From NCBI GenBank assembly GCA_050950025.1, contig JBMNGW010000013.1, positions 62,001 through 126,000 on the forward strand: DNA of 64,000 bases, written 5' to 3'. Positions 27,460 to 37,060 of the stretch are shown in pieces. Both the position numbers and the translations under genes were made by a program. The stretch's first letter is position 1. Each line of letters opens with the position of its first letter. The notes below the pieces were generated by a model, which was given only the letters and a program-made list of their open reading frames with translations, searched no databases and had not been told where the DNA came from. The DNA comes from JBMNGW01 sp050950025. Its GTDB lineage: Bacteria > Spirochaetota > Spirochaetia > Sphaerochaetales > Sphaerochaetaceae.

Positions 27460-29964
27460 ATGGGAAACACAACCCTTGATACCAGAATCAGCAGAACCAA
27501 AGAAGCCATCGCTCTTGATTTTGCCGAACACCTTAAATATTCGCTCGATGCAGATGAGCACCATAATACCGACGTTGCCCGTTACACAGCCTTGGCATTG
27601 GCTATTCGCGACCGCATTATTCATCAGTGGCACCGCAGCCGTTCCACTCAGCGCCAAGCTAAAGCCAAGCGGGTCTACTACCTCTCTTTGGAGTTTCTCA
27701 TGGGACGGGCTATGACAAACAATCTTATTAACTTGCAACTTGATAACGAAGCCCGTTTGGCAATGTCCTCCCTTGGCTATGCCTTGGAAGAGATTATTGA
27801 AACAGAGCCGGATGCTGGATTGGGCAACGGAGGATTGGGCAGACTGGCTGCCTGTTTCCTCGATTCTATGGCAACTCTTGATTTGCCTGCCATCGGCTAC
27901 GGCATTCGGTACAACTACGGTATTTTCAAACAGCAGATTAAAAACGGATGGCAAACAGAGCAACCCGATTCGTGGCTGCGCCATGGCAATCCTTGGGAAA
28001 TTCGCCGAGAGAACATTATTTATCGGGTGGGCTTTGGAGGAACAGTGAGCTCCCATCGAGAGGAGGGGATAGACCGTTATCTGTGGAACCCTTCTGAGCA
28101 GGTAGAGGGAATTGCCTACGACATGCCGATTGTCGGCTATGGGGGCACTACCATCAACACCTTACGGCTGTGGAGTGCCAAAGCAACTGAAGAATTCAAC
28201 TTCCAAGAATTCAATGAGGGCGACTACATCGAATCTGTTCGCTCCAAAATAGTGGCTGAAAATCTGAGCCAAGTGCTCTATCCCAACGACACATTATACA
28301 TGGGCAAGGAGCTACGTTTAAAGCAGCAATACTTCTTTGTCGCCTGTTCGCTAGCCGATATCCTCAGGCGCTTTAAGCGCGAACATTCTGATTGGAACCA
28401 GTTGCCCCAGCACGCTGCCATCCAACTTAACGACACCCATCCCTCCTTGGCAATTGCCGAATTGATGCGCCTGTTAGTCGATCAAGAGCAGCTGGAATGG
28501 GACCAAGGGTGGGAAATTACCGTCAAAACAATGGGCTACACCAACCATACTCTTATGCCTGAAGCCCTTGAAAAATGGCCTGTACCAATGATGGAGGCAA
28601 TTTTACCTCGCCACTTGCAAATCATTTATGAAATCAACCACCGCTTCTTACAGCATGCCGCCTCCTTTTTCCCTCTTCATCCCGAAGTTATTCAGAAAAT
28701 CAGCATTATTGAAGAGGGAGAAACAAAGCAGGTACGAATGGCCAATTTGGCCATCTGCGGCTCTCACTCTACCAACGGTGTGGCGGCCCTCCACTCCCGT
28801 TTATTGGCCCAACATATGTTTAGTGAATTTGCCACCGTTTTTCCCAAGCGCTTTAACAATAAAACCAACGGTATCACCCAGCGCCGCTGGCTTTTAGCAG
28901 CCAATCCTCTTTTGGCAGCCAAAATCAGTGAAGCTATTGGAGAGGGGTGGATTACCGATTACCAGCGCATCAGAGATCTTGAACCCTTTGCTCAGGACAA
29001 AGCATTTCGCGATGACTTTCTCCTTATCAAAGAGAAGGCCAAAAAACGGGCCGTCTCGTTCATCAAAAGTGACTGCAACATCGATATGAATCCCAACACC
29101 CTGTTTGACGTCCAAGTCAAGCGAATCCACGAATACAAGCGGCAGTTACTTAATGCTCTGCATATCATGCTCCTTTATCACAAAATCAAAGAAGGAGGAG
29201 CAGAAGAATTTCCGCCGACTACTTTTATCTTCGGAGGTAAGGCAGCCCCCGGGTATGTGAATGCTAAACTCACGATTAAGCTGATTAACAACATCGCCCG
29301 CACCATCAACCACGACTCAGAGGTCAATCACCTATTGAACGTCCATTTTTTGCCCAACTACCGGGTGACAATGGCCGAATACTTGATTCCCGCCACCGAT
29401 TTGTCCCAGCAAATCTCAACAGCGGGCTTTGAAGCATCAGGAACCGGTAATATGAAATTCATGTGTAACGGTGCGCTGACTATCGGCACGATGGACGGAG
29501 CCACCATTGAAATGGCCGAAGAAGCTGGGCGGGAGAATATGTTTATTTTTGGTCACTCAGCAGAAGAAATTGCCCGGATGCAAGGCAATTATGATCCATG
29601 GCAATGGATTAACCGCGATCAGGAAATCAAAAATGCGGTAGAATTGTTCACTTCCGGTTTTTTCAATATCGGAGAACCCCACATCTTTGAGCCACTGAAA
29701 CGCTCATTGTTGGAACACGATCGCTACTTCCACTTCGCCGATTTGCGCAGCTATGCCGACGCTCATAGCGAGGCAACATTCCTGTATCACAGCAACCAAG
29801 ACCAGTGGGCCAAAAAAGCGATTCTTAACATTGCATCTTCGGGGAAATTTTCCAGCGACCGGACCATTACCGAGTATGCCAATGATATTTGGAAAGTGCG
29901 TCCCTGTCCTGTTGAAAAAGATGAATCTTCGAGCTCGACGCTTCTTAGCGCCCGTAAAAAATAG
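27460..29964 (+). CDS. glgP: Glycogen phosphorylase (GT35)
   Basis: Releases glucose-1-phosphate from alpha-1,4-glucans using inorganic phosphate and pyridoxal phosphate. The 834-aa length is usual for the family. Visible features are YYLSLEFLMGRAMTNNL (about residue 70), the glycine-rich DAGLGNGGLGRLAACFLDS, and the PLP signature EASGTGNMKFMCNGALTIGT, with the cofactor lysine at residue 666. The start has AAGAGGAAC upstream. It is a monocistronic plus-strand gene whose stop abuts the end of the convergent DUF554 gene. Its presence implies glycogen or maltodextrin use. The frame is intact. Confidence 0.97.
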   Translation: MGNTTLDTRISRTKEAIALDFAEHLKYSLDADEHHNTDVARYTALALAIRDRIIHQWHRSRSTQRQAKAKRVYYLSLEFLMGRAMTNNLINLQLDNEARLAMSSLGYALEEIIETEPDAGLGNGGLGRLAACFLDSMATLDLPAIGYGIRYNYGIFKQQIKNGWQTEQPDSWLRHGNPWEIRRENIIYRVGFGGTVSSHREEGIDRYLWNPSEQVEGIAYDMPIVGYGGTTINTLRLWSAKATEEFNFQEFNEGDYIESVRSKIVAENLSQVLYPNDTLYMGKELRLKQQYFFVACSLADILRRFKREHSDWNQLPQHAAIQLNDTHPSLAIAELMRLLVDQEQLEWDQGWEITVKTMGYTNHTLMPEALEKWPVPMMEAILPRHLQIIYEINHRFLQHAASFFPLHPEVIQKISIIEEGETKQVRMANLAICGSHSTNGVAALHSRLLAQHMFSEFATVFPKRFNNKTNGITQRRWLLAANPLLAAKISEAIGEGWITDYQRIRDLEPFAQDKAFRDDFLLIKEKAKKRAVSFIKSDCNIDMNPNTLFDVQVKRIHEYKRQLLNALHIMLLYHKIKEGGAEEFPPTTFIFGGKAAPGYVNAKLTIKLINNIARTINHDSEVNHLLNVHFLPNYRVTMAEYLIPATDLSQQISTAGFEASGTGNMKFMCNGALTIGTMDGATIEMAEEAGRENMFIFGHSAEEIARMQGNYDPWQWINRDQEIKNAVELFTSGFFNIGEPHIFEPLKRSLLEHDRYFHFADLRSYADAHSEATFLYHSNQDQWAKKAILNIASSGKFSSDRTITEYANDIWKVRPCPVEKDESSSSTLLSARKK

Positions 29965-30696
29965 CTACTGTAAAAAAGGAAGTGCAGAAACAATCAGAGC
30001 CCCGACTTTGCTTAAAAGAGGGGCAAACAACAAGGCAGGGATAAAATTCCCTGTCTTGAATTCTTTCATTTTTAGCAAATTGAAAGCAATCATAATCAGC
30101 AGAATTCCCCCGCTTGCAGAGAGCTCGGCCAACCCCGACTCTCCCATCAGCGGAGCCAAAAAACGCCCGGCAAGGGTGAAAAACCCCTGATAGACAAGCA
30201 CCACAACCGCTGCTCCCATTACCCCCGGCCCATAGGCAGCCGCAAAAACAATTGCCATGCTGCCATCCATTACCGACTTAATTAACAGCAGAGTATAATC
30301 GCCGGTTGTTCCCGCTGATATAGAGCCCAAAACAGTCATCGCTCCGCTACAAAACAAAACCGATGCACTTAGAAAACCCCGGGCAAAAAAAGAACCATTA
30401 GCTCCTTGGTCACTCATTGTTTTGTACGAGGTCTTTTTTTCCATCCAATGACCCAACGATAAGATTGCATCTTCAATGCCGATGAGGTAGCCCACAAAGC
30501 CCCCGATGGCAATGGCAAAGAGCAATACAAGGAAGCTGTTGGTCATCAGCGCCATTTGCACCCCAATGACGAGCGTCACAATTCCCGAGGAGATAAAAAT
30601 AAGCTCTTTAAACTGCTCATTCAGTCGTTTGCCAATAAACAGTCCCACTAGCGAACCAAGCACTACTGCAAGAGCATTAATATAGGTGGCAATCAT
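29965..30696 (-). CDS. DUF554 family membrane protein
   Basis: A 243-aa hydrophobic protein with about seven membrane spans and the DUF554 (YdfK/YqgA-like) pattern: start MIATYINALAVVLGSLVGLF, then GDYTLLLIKSVMDGSMAIVF. The function is not established; transport has been suggested for the family. I chose ATG 30696 because a strong promoter lies directly upstream, inside the longer ORF. The transcript would then be leaderless or nearly so. It is divergent from the nucleotidyltransferase gene, with only 55 bases between starts. Confidence 0.85.
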   Translation of the reverse strand: MIATYINALAVVLGSLVGLFIGKRLNEQFKELIFISSGIVTLVIGVQMALMTNSFLVLLFAIAIGGFVGYLIGIEDAILSLGHWMEKKTSYKTMSDQGANGSFFARGFLSASVLFCSGAMTVLGSISAGTTGDYTLLLIKSVMDGSMAIVFAAAYGPGVMGAAVVVLVYQGFFTLAGRFLAPLMGESGLAELSASGGILLIMIAFNLLKMKEFKTGNFIPALLFAPLLSKVGALIVSALPFLQ

Positions 30697-30703
30697 GGCT
30701 GCG

Positions 30704-30732
30704 AGTATAATCTGATAGCTTTGTTTGTGCAA
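30704..30732 (-). promoter_or_regulatory. Promoter giving a near-leaderless DUF554 mRNA
   Basis: TTGCAC (30727-30732), 17-base spacer, TATACT (30704-30709) on the minus strand. Only seven bases separate the -10 element from the ATG, so transcription should start at or within a base or two of the start codon. No Shine-Dalgarno sequence is visible. Confidence 0.65.
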
Positions 30733-30751
30733 TCATGGTACATTCACCATC

Positions 30752-31327
30752 ATGGTTACGGTGTTGCTTGCAGCAGGTCTTTCGCAGCGCATGCACAAGC
30801 CTAAGCTGCTGCTCCCTTTGGGGGGAAAGCCCCTTTTTATGTGGGCCTTAGAAGCAGCATTGGAGGCTTCTGAAGAGGTTATTCTTGTACTCGGTAATCA
30901 AGCTAATGCGATGATTCCGTTTCTCCCCTCTGACCCCAATTTAATGCTTATTCATAATATGCATCCTTACAAAGGACAATTCTCTTCAACACAGCTGGGG
31001 CTAACCGCTGTTAACAATGGGAGTGATTTTGCCCTTGCCGTAGCCGATGCCCCCCTGATTACCAAACATCATTACGATACTTTGGCTGCGCATTTGGGCT
31101 CCTTTGAGGCGGTGCGCCCCCACTATAGCGGCACTCCCGGGCACCCGGTACTCTGCAAAGCTCACCTTAAGCCGCTGATTCTTGAACTTGATGAAACTGC
31201 CACCATGCGAAGCTTTCTTAGCTATCGCAAGGTGTTGAACTTACAAGATCATGATCTGGCTTGGATTACCGATGTCGATACCACAGACCAGTATGAGCAG
31301 CTGCTTAGCTCTTTTGCAGCTCAATAA
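30752..31327 (+). CDS. MobA-like nucleotidyltransferase
   Basis: A 191-aa GT-A fold NTP transferase. The N-terminal VTVLLAAGLSQRMHKPKLLL is the nucleotide-binding G-x-S-x-R-M-x-x-x-K signature, and LAVADAPLI holds the metal-binding aspartate. It resembles molybdenum-cofactor cytidylyl/guanylyltransferases and related purine-dehydrogenase accessory proteins. I cannot assign the substrate. No other molybdenum genes are nearby. ATG 30752 is used because the family signature begins right after it. Its 3' end overlaps clpB by 23 bases, tail to tail. Confidence 0.85.
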   Translation: MVTVLLAAGLSQRMHKPKLLLPLGGKPLFMWALEAALEASEEVILVLGNQANAMIPFLPSDPNLMLIHNMHPYKGQFSSTQLGLTAVNNGSDFALAVADAPLITKHHYDTLAAHLGSFEAVRPHYSGTPGHPVLCKAHLKPLILELDETATMRSFLSYRKVLNLQDHDLAWITDVDTTDQYEQLLSSFAAQ

Positions 31328-33884
31328 TCCCCTCTTTACCGGCTACTAAGTTCACCGTTGTTCCTTCGGTAAACTCCTGAGTCAGTATTTTTTTGGCCAG
31401 GGGATTTTCTACCAATGTCTGGATAGCCCGCTTAATTGGCCGAGCTCCGAAAGCCGGATCGTAGCCGGCATCGGCAATAAGAGCAGTTGCCTCAGGACCA
31501 TACTCAAGCCCAATTCCTCTTTGGGCCAAGCGTCCTTTGAGCACCTCCAACTGTAAATTGACAATCGTAGCAATCTCTTCTTTGCCCAAGCGGTGAAAGA
31601 CAATAATTTCATCGATGCGGTTAATAAACTCGGGGCGGAAAGAGGAGAAAATAACCTGCTGAACAGCTTTTTTGGCCTCTTCAAAGGTCGAAGCACCTAA
31701 CAATACATCACTGCCCAAATTACTTGTCATAATGATGATGGTATTGGTAAAGTCAACGACTCTTCCCTGTCCGTCAGTCAGTCGCCCATCATCTAAAACT
31801 TGCAACAGGATATTAAAAACATCGGGATGAGCTTTTTCAATTTCATCAAAGAGGATTACCGAGTAAGGGCGACGACGTACCACTTCAGTTAATTGCCCCC
31901 CTTGATCGTAGCCCACATACCCCGGAGGAGCTCCAATGAGGCGGCTAACAGAGAATTTTTCCATATACTCGCTCATGTCGATCCGAGTCAACGCTTTTTC
32001 ACTGTCAAACAAAAATGAGGCCAGCACTTTAGCCAATTCAGTTTTTCCCACCCCGGTGGGCCCGGCAAATAAGAAAGAGCCTAAAGGCCGCCGTTCATCG
32101 CCGATGCCTGTTTTGTTGCGTCTAATGGCATCGCTGACAGCAATGATGGCCTCTTGTTGACCAATAACCCGCTGACTGAGAATTTTCTCCAGCTGTACAT
32201 ACTTTTCCATTTCACTAGAGAGCATTTTAGCTACCGGAATACCGGTCCAATTGGAAACAATGCGGGCTATATCATCATCGGAAACCTCTTCACGCAGCAG
32301 CCTTTCACCTTGCTGATTTTGAGATAGGTGCTCGCTTTGGGTCTCAATTTCTTTGGTCAGTGACGGCAGTAAGCCGTGCTTTATTTTAGCCGCATTGGCT
32401 AAATCGCCGTCCCTCTCGCTTTGGATTTCTTCCAACTTAAGCTGCTCAAGCTGTGCTTTTAGTTCTCTGATGGTTGCAATGCCGCTTTTTTCACTCTCCC
32501 ACTGGGTGTGCAAGGTATCACGTTGGGCTTGCAGTTCGCCCAGCTCTTGTTCAATTTTTTTCAGCCGCTTTTTCGATTCGGCTCCGCTTTCTTTGGCAAG
32601 CGCTTGTTGCTCAATGTTCAACTGCAAAATCTTTCTTTCAACAGCATCAAGCTGTTCGGGCTGACTTTCAATTTCCATCTTCAATTGGCTGGCCGCCTCA
32701 TCGACAAGGTCAATAGCTTTATCGGGAAGGAAACGGGCTGTGATATACCGATCGCTGAGAACTGCTGCGGCAACTAAGGCTTCGTCTTTAATCCGTACTC
32801 CGTGGTGCACTTCATAGCGCTCTTTCAATCCTCTAAGGATTGCAATGGTGTCCTCAACAGAGGGCTCATGGGTAAAAACAGGCTGAAAACGTCTTTCAAG
32901 AGCTTTATCTTTCTCAATATGCTTACGATATTCATCCAGCGTTGTTGCCCCCACTGCCCGCAGCTCTCCTCGAGCCAAAGCCGGTTTGAGAAGGTTAGAA
33001 GCATCAGTTGACCCCTCAGCTGCCCCGGCTCCCACTAAGGTGTGCAGCTCATCAATAAAGAGAATAATTTCTCCATCTGAGGCTATGACTTCGTTGATAA
33101 CCGATTTCAGTCGTTCTTCAAATTCACCGCGGAATTTGGCCCCTGCTATCAGGGCCCCCAAATCGAGAGCCAATAACCGTTTTGAGGCTAACGATTCAGG
33201 AACATCTTTACTCACAATACGTTGAGCCAACCCTTCAACTATAGCTGTTTTACCTACCCCAGGTTCGCCGATTATTACCGGGTTATTTTTTGTCCTTCGA
33301 CAAAGGACCTGCATTACCCGTCTAATCTCTTCATCTCTACCAATAACTGGGTCAAGTTTCTGTTGGCGGGCTAAAGCCGTCATATCCTTACAATACTTTT
33401 GTAGCGCTTGGTACTGGTCCTCAGGATTTTCACTGGTAATGCGGTTACTTCCTCTGACCAGTTGCAAAGCAGAGAGGACGCTGTTTTTATCGACACCTTT
33501 GTCTTTAAGCAGGTTTGCCAAAGGGGTTGAGGATTCCAACAGTGCCAGCAAAACGTGCTCGGCGCTGATATACTCATCTTTAAACAAAGCACTTTGGCTT
33601 TCAGCTTCATACAGGATATCGCTTAATGCAGGTGATAAAGAGCGTTGAGAGGCCGCCCCATAGGCTTTGGGCAGCTTTTCAATAAGGCGCTGCACTTCGG
33701 TAGCCAACATAGCATACGAGACTCCTAAGCGGTCAAACAGCGGTGGCAAAAGCCCCTCTTTTTGCTGCAAAAGAGCCAAGAACATATGCTCCGGCTCAAT
33801 TTGAGGGTTATTGTAGTGATGGGCAAGCGAATCAGATGACTGAATCGCTTCACGCAACTTGATGGTCATCTTCTCAAAATTCAT
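31305..33884 (-). CDS. clpB: ATP-dependent disaggregase ClpB
   Basis: Hexameric AAA+ chaperone that rescues aggregated proteins with DnaK (859 aa, full length). The N-terminal Clp repeats (about 1-145) are followed by AAA domain 1 with Walker A GEPGVGKTA (about residue 205) and Walker B ILFIDELHT. The middle coiled coil (about 405-525) marks ClpB rather than ClpA or ClpC. AAA domain 2 has Walker A GPTGVGKTE (about 605) and ILFDEIEKAHPD. AAAAGGA precedes the ATG. A vegetative-type promoter lies just upstream; no CIRCE element is visible. Confidence 0.97.
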   Translation of the reverse strand: MNFEKMTIKLREAIQSSDSLAHHYNNPQIEPEHMFLALLQQKEGLLPPLFDRLGVSYAMLATEVQRLIEKLPKAYGAASQRSLSPALSDILYEAESQSALFKDEYISAEHVLLALLESSTPLANLLKDKGVDKNSVLSALQLVRGSNRITSENPEDQYQALQKYCKDMTALARQQKLDPVIGRDEEIRRVMQVLCRRTKNNPVIIGEPGVGKTAIVEGLAQRIVSKDVPESLASKRLLALDLGALIAGAKFRGEFEERLKSVINEVIASDGEIILFIDELHTLVGAGAAEGSTDASNLLKPALARGELRAVGATTLDEYRKHIEKDKALERRFQPVFTHEPSVEDTIAILRGLKERYEVHHGVRIKDEALVAAAVLSDRYITARFLPDKAIDLVDEAASQLKMEIESQPEQLDAVERKILQLNIEQQALAKESGAESKKRLKKIEQELGELQAQRDTLHTQWESEKSGIATIRELKAQLEQLKLEEIQSERDGDLANAAKIKHGLLPSLTKEIETQSEHLSQNQQGERLLREEVSDDDIARIVSNWTGIPVAKMLSSEMEKYVQLEKILSQRVIGQQEAIIAVSDAIRRNKTGIGDERRPLGSFLFAGPTGVGKTELAKVLASFLFDSEKALTRIDMSEYMEKFSVSRLIGAPPGYVGYDQGGQLTEVVRRRPYSVILFDEIEKAHPDVFNILLQVLDDGRLTDGQGRVVDFTNTIIIMTSNLGSDVLLGASTFEEAKKAVQQVIFSSFRPEFINRIDEIIVFHRLGKEEIATIVNLQLEVLKGRLAQRGIGLEYGPEATALIADAGYDPAFGARPIKRAIQTLVENPLAKKILTQEFTEGTTVNLVAGKEGIIELQKS

Positions 33885-33920
33885 AATGAGTCCTTTTTCT
33901 GTACGGGTACATCCACCACT

Positions 33921-33949
33921 AATATAAAAAGAGAAAAGATATTCGGCAA
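33921..33949 (-). promoter_or_regulatory. Promoter of clpB
   Basis: TTGCCG (33944-33949), 17-base spacer, TATATT (33921-33926) on the minus strand. It sits at the very end of the tetR gene, so clpB does not depend on tetR transcription. Confidence 0.65.
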
Positions 33950-33955
33950 ATGAAA

Positions 33956-34573
33956 TTACATGATGGGGTTACGATCTCGCTTGGGTTTTAAGAATTCAAG
34001 GTAATTATGGACGACCTCTTTGGATCCTTCATGATCAAAATTTTCTAAAATGGCTAAATGGAAGCAAAAAGATTCAAGTAGCAAGACCAGATGCTGAGTG
34101 ACACGATTAATGTCACATTCTACAATCACCTGTTCACTGATTCCCAATCGTAATAGGCGTTTAAAAAGAATATGGAGTTTGACTGTCCGCTTAAGAATAA
34201 CATCGGAAAAAACAAGCCCCTCTTTTTTCAGCTGAAGCATCACATCCATTAACGCAGTCAGCTCCGCTTTGTGGCGGACTGCCGTATCGATGATGTCCAC
34301 ACAGATAGTGGCTATTCTTTTAATAATCGGGTCGTTGGAGTTCCAAGCGTACTCGGCATACTTAAAGAACATCCTTCCGGTGACCAACTTAACAGCAAAG
34401 TAGTAGATTTCTTCTTTGTCTCTAAAATATTGGTAAATGGTGGGACGAGAAATTCCGCACTCCAAGGCAATCAAGGAGAGGTTCGCATCTTTGTATCCTT
34501 CGCGTGCAAAGACTTTCAAAGCCGTTTGCAAAATTCTCTCTTTTCTGGCTTCATGATCGATTTTCTTTGGCAT
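33956..34573 (-). CDS. TetR/AcrR family transcriptional regulator
   Basis: A 205-aa one-component regulator. The N-terminal helix-turn-helix domain reads ILQTALKVFAREGYKDANLS and then ISRPTIYQYFRDKEEIYYFA, with the recognition helix near residue 40. The C-terminal ligand/dimer domain has no recognisable specificity. It is divergent from the M20 peptidase gene. A 19-bp palindrome lies between the peptidase promoter elements, so it probably represses that gene and perhaps itself. Confidence 0.93.
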   Translation of the reverse strand: MPKKIDHEARKERILQTALKVFAREGYKDANLSLIALECGISRPTIYQYFRDKEEIYYFAVKLVTGRMFFKYAEYAWNSNDPIIKRIATICVDIIDTAVRHKAELTALMDVMLQLKKEGLVFSDVILKRTVKLHILFKRLLRLGISEQVIVECDINRVTQHLVLLLESFCFHLAILENFDHEGSKEVVHNYLEFLKPKRDRNPIM

Positions 34574-34600
34574 GCCGGCTTTTAATCTACTCCCCTTCCG

Positions 34601-34629
34601 TTGTTATATGCTACACTGTAGCATAGAAT
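34601..34629 (+). promoter_or_regulatory. Promoter of the M20 peptidase gene
   Basis: TTGTTA (34601-34606), 17-base spacer, TAGAAT (34624-34629). The spacer is almost entirely occupied by the TetR-type palindrome, the textbook layout for direct repression. Confidence 0.7.
34607..34625. promoter_or_regulatory. Palindromic operator, probable TetR site
   Basis: TATGCTACACTGTAGCATA is a perfect 19-bp inverted repeat (9-bp arms, one central base). It lies in the 97-base gap between the tetR-type gene and the divergent peptidase gene and fills the promoter spacer. Binding by the adjacent regulator is inferred from position and symmetry. Confidence 0.8.
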
Positions 34630-34670
34630 TGTAGATTATACCACGCAATTTGCATGGAAGGGAAAGCGAA

Positions 34671-36116
34671 GTGCCGACATTGATTCTCCTTGCTCTTGCC
34701 CTCCTCATTATCTTCCTTCTAACAAGCACGGCTTACCAAAGAAAAAAGAGTCCTAAAAAAAAGTTCAAAGTAGCCCCTTTCTCTTTTAGCCAAGAAGAAC
34801 TTTATACGGCAACCCAACACCTAAGTGCTGCCGTAAAGCTACCTACCATTGCTGTCCATCAATGGGATAAGACAAGCGCTGCCCCTTTTAGAGAGCTCCA
34901 CAATCTGCTTCGTAATCAGTATCCGCTTTTGCATGCCAATCTAAAGCCCTTGGAGTGCGGTACACTAAATCTCGTTTTTTTCTGGGAGGGGAAACAACCT
35001 CTTTTGGAACCGGTGCTCTTAGCAGCTCACCAAGATGTTGTTCCGGCCCAGCAGAAGGATTGGAGTGTCGAACCTTTTGAAGGGGAGATTGACCGGTATT
35101 ATATTTGGGGGCGTGGGAGCTTTGATGACAAAGGACCGCTGATTGCCATCTGTGAAGCAATTGAAAAACTGCTTGCCGAGGGTTTTACTCCACAAAGGAG
35201 CCACTACATTGCTTTTGGCTGTGATGAAGAGATCAGAGGTTCCCACGGGGCAACTCAGATTGCCGCTTCTTTAGCCTCTTTGGGCCTTAGATTTGCTTAT
35301 GTACTGGATGAAGGGGGTATCGTTGCTTCCGATTTTTTAGGCGGACTGAGAAATCCGGCTGCCGTGGTAGGAATTGCGGAAAAACAGGACCTTGATGTAA
35401 AGCTGCAATGCACCAAAGAGGGAGGACACTCCTCCAATCCCAATAACCCCACGTCGGCAGGAATTTTAGCCAAGGCAGTGTGGCGTGTTGAATCAAGTCG
35501 TCCCAAAGCGCGCCTGTGTCCCACGGTAAAGTTGATGCTCTCTTCTTTGGGCCAATATGCCTCATTCCCTTTGGCAATCGTGTTACTCCATCCCGCCCTT
35601 TTTAGTCCCTTTCTTTTTCACCTCTTTGGCAAAAAGCCCCAGCTGAACGCCCTTATCCGTTCCACATGCAGTGTAACAATGCTCCAAGGCAGCGACGTCT
35701 CCAATGTGATAAGCCAAACAACGAATGCTGTGGCCAACGTGCGCCTCCTTAGCGGTACTTCCGAGTCCCAGATACTCAAGTGGATGCACAAGCGAATCAA
35801 TGAGAGGCGGGTTGAGCTTTCTGTGATTCGCCGCTCTGCTATATCTTCTCCTTCTTCTGTCGATACTCGGTGGTTTGATCTTCTGAAACAGGTAATCGGA
35901 GGCACTTTTGAAGAGGCTTTTGCCCTCCCCTTTTTGATGACCGGGGGAACCGATGCGCTGAATTATGAGCGCCTGTCGCAGTGCGTTTACCGCTTTACTC
36001 CGTTTCAGATGAACAGCGGCGAACTAAAGCGGATGCACGGCCCCGATGAGAGGCTGAGTAAGAAGAATCTTGGCTTAGCTATGCAGTTTTACAAAACGCT
36101 TATCGAGTCATCGTAG
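34671..36116 (+). CDS. Membrane-anchored M20 family peptidase
   Basis: Zinc aminoacylase/carboxypeptidase of the M20 family (481 aa from GTG 34671, which has GGAAGG upstream). One N-terminal membrane helix (about residues 4-19) is followed by a lysine-rich stretch. Metal-site and catalytic motifs are AAHQDVVP, GRGSFDDKGPLIA, FGCDEEIRGSHG and a late HGPDE. The long linker and layout resemble PM20D1/CPS1-like members, which act on N-acyl amino acids or dipeptides; the substrate is unknown. It is probably controlled by the adjacent TetR protein. Its 3' end overlaps argF by 17 bases, tail to tail. Confidence 0.88.
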   Translation: MPTLILLALALLIIFLLTSTAYQRKKSPKKKFKVAPFSFSQEELYTATQHLSAAVKLPTIAVHQWDKTSAAPFRELHNLLRNQYPLLHANLKPLECGTLNLVFFWEGKQPLLEPVLLAAHQDVVPAQQKDWSVEPFEGEIDRYYIWGRGSFDDKGPLIAICEAIEKLLAEGFTPQRSHYIAFGCDEEIRGSHGATQIAASLASLGLRFAYVLDEGGIVASDFLGGLRNPAAVVGIAEKQDLDVKLQCTKEGGHSSNPNNPTSAGILAKAVWRVESSRPKARLCPTVKLMLSSLGQYASFPLAIVLLHPALFSPFLFHLFGKKPQLNALIRSTCSVTMLQGSDVSNVISQTTNAVANVRLLSGTSESQILKWMHKRINERRVELSVIRRSAISSPSSVDTRWFDLLKQVIGGTFEEAFALPFLMTGGTDALNYERLSQCVYRFTPFQMNSGELKRMHGPDERLSKKNLGLAMQFYKTLIESS

Positions 36117-37060
36117 CGACCATGATGGCTTTAATTGTATGCAAGCGATTTTCCGCCTCATCAAAGACCACTGAATGGCGACTGCGAAATACTTCATCAG
36201 TAACTTCCATCTCTTTAAGACCGTATTGTGCTTTCACTTCGGCTCCGATGCTTGTCATTTCATCATGAAACGCCGGCAGGCAGTGCTGAAAAATAACCGA
36301 GGGATTGCCTGAGGCTTGCAGCAACTCCATAGTCACCCGATACGGCTTAAGAAGCTGAATCCGCTTTTCGAGCTCTCCCTCTTCTCCCATGGAGACCCAC
36401 ACATCGGTGTAAATCACATCGGCTTGTTGCACTGCTTCAAAAGGGTCAGTGACTACTGAGATTCCAGAAGCGTTGGCAAGAAGCTCGGGCCGTAGTGAGG
36501 GGAGGGGTGGCAATGGTATAGCGCATTCCGACTTTTGCTGCTCCTATCATTAGAGCGTTGGCCATATTGTTGCGCCCATCACCGACATAGACTAATTTCA
36601 CTTGGTCCAGCGGTTTTTTAACATGTTCTTGGATAGTCATAAAATCGGCAAGTACTTGGGTGGGGTGATCAACATCGGTTAACCCATTCCATACGGGAAT
36701 ACCGGCATACTGAGCTAACTGCTTTACCAATTGTTGACTGCTTCCCCGATACTGCAGCCCATCATAATAGCGCCCCAGCACCTTAGCCGTATCTTCAATC
36801 GACTCTTTTTTCCCCATTTGGCTGTTTGTCAGGTAAGTAACCTGTGCCCCTTCATCAAATGCTGCCACTTCAAAAGCACACCGGGTGCGCGTTGAGGGTT
36901 TATCAAATAAGAGGACAATATTCTTTCCTCGCAAAAGATTCCCTTTCTTCCCTTTTTGCTTCTTTTTTTTCAACGTATGAGAGAGTTTTAAGAGATACAG
37001 AATCTCCTCTTTTGTGTAGTCATCAAGACTCAGCAAGCTTCTTTTGTACAATGATTTCAT
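36100..37060 (-). CDS. argF: Ornithine carbamoyltransferase, one frameshift
   Basis: Makes citrulline from ornithine and carbamoyl phosphate, or runs the reverse in the arginine deiminase pathway. The carbamoyl-phosphate site FDKPSTRTRCAFEVAAFDEG, DHPTQVLADF and the ornithine-site HCLPAFH are present. The frame changes near 36499-36502, where one extra C in a run separates GMRYTIATPP from SLRPELLANASGISV. Correction gives 319 aa, the family length. Its ATG overlaps the rmuC stop (ATGA). The anabolic or catabolic role is not decided by context; argR, arcA and arcC are not nearby. Confidence 0.92.
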
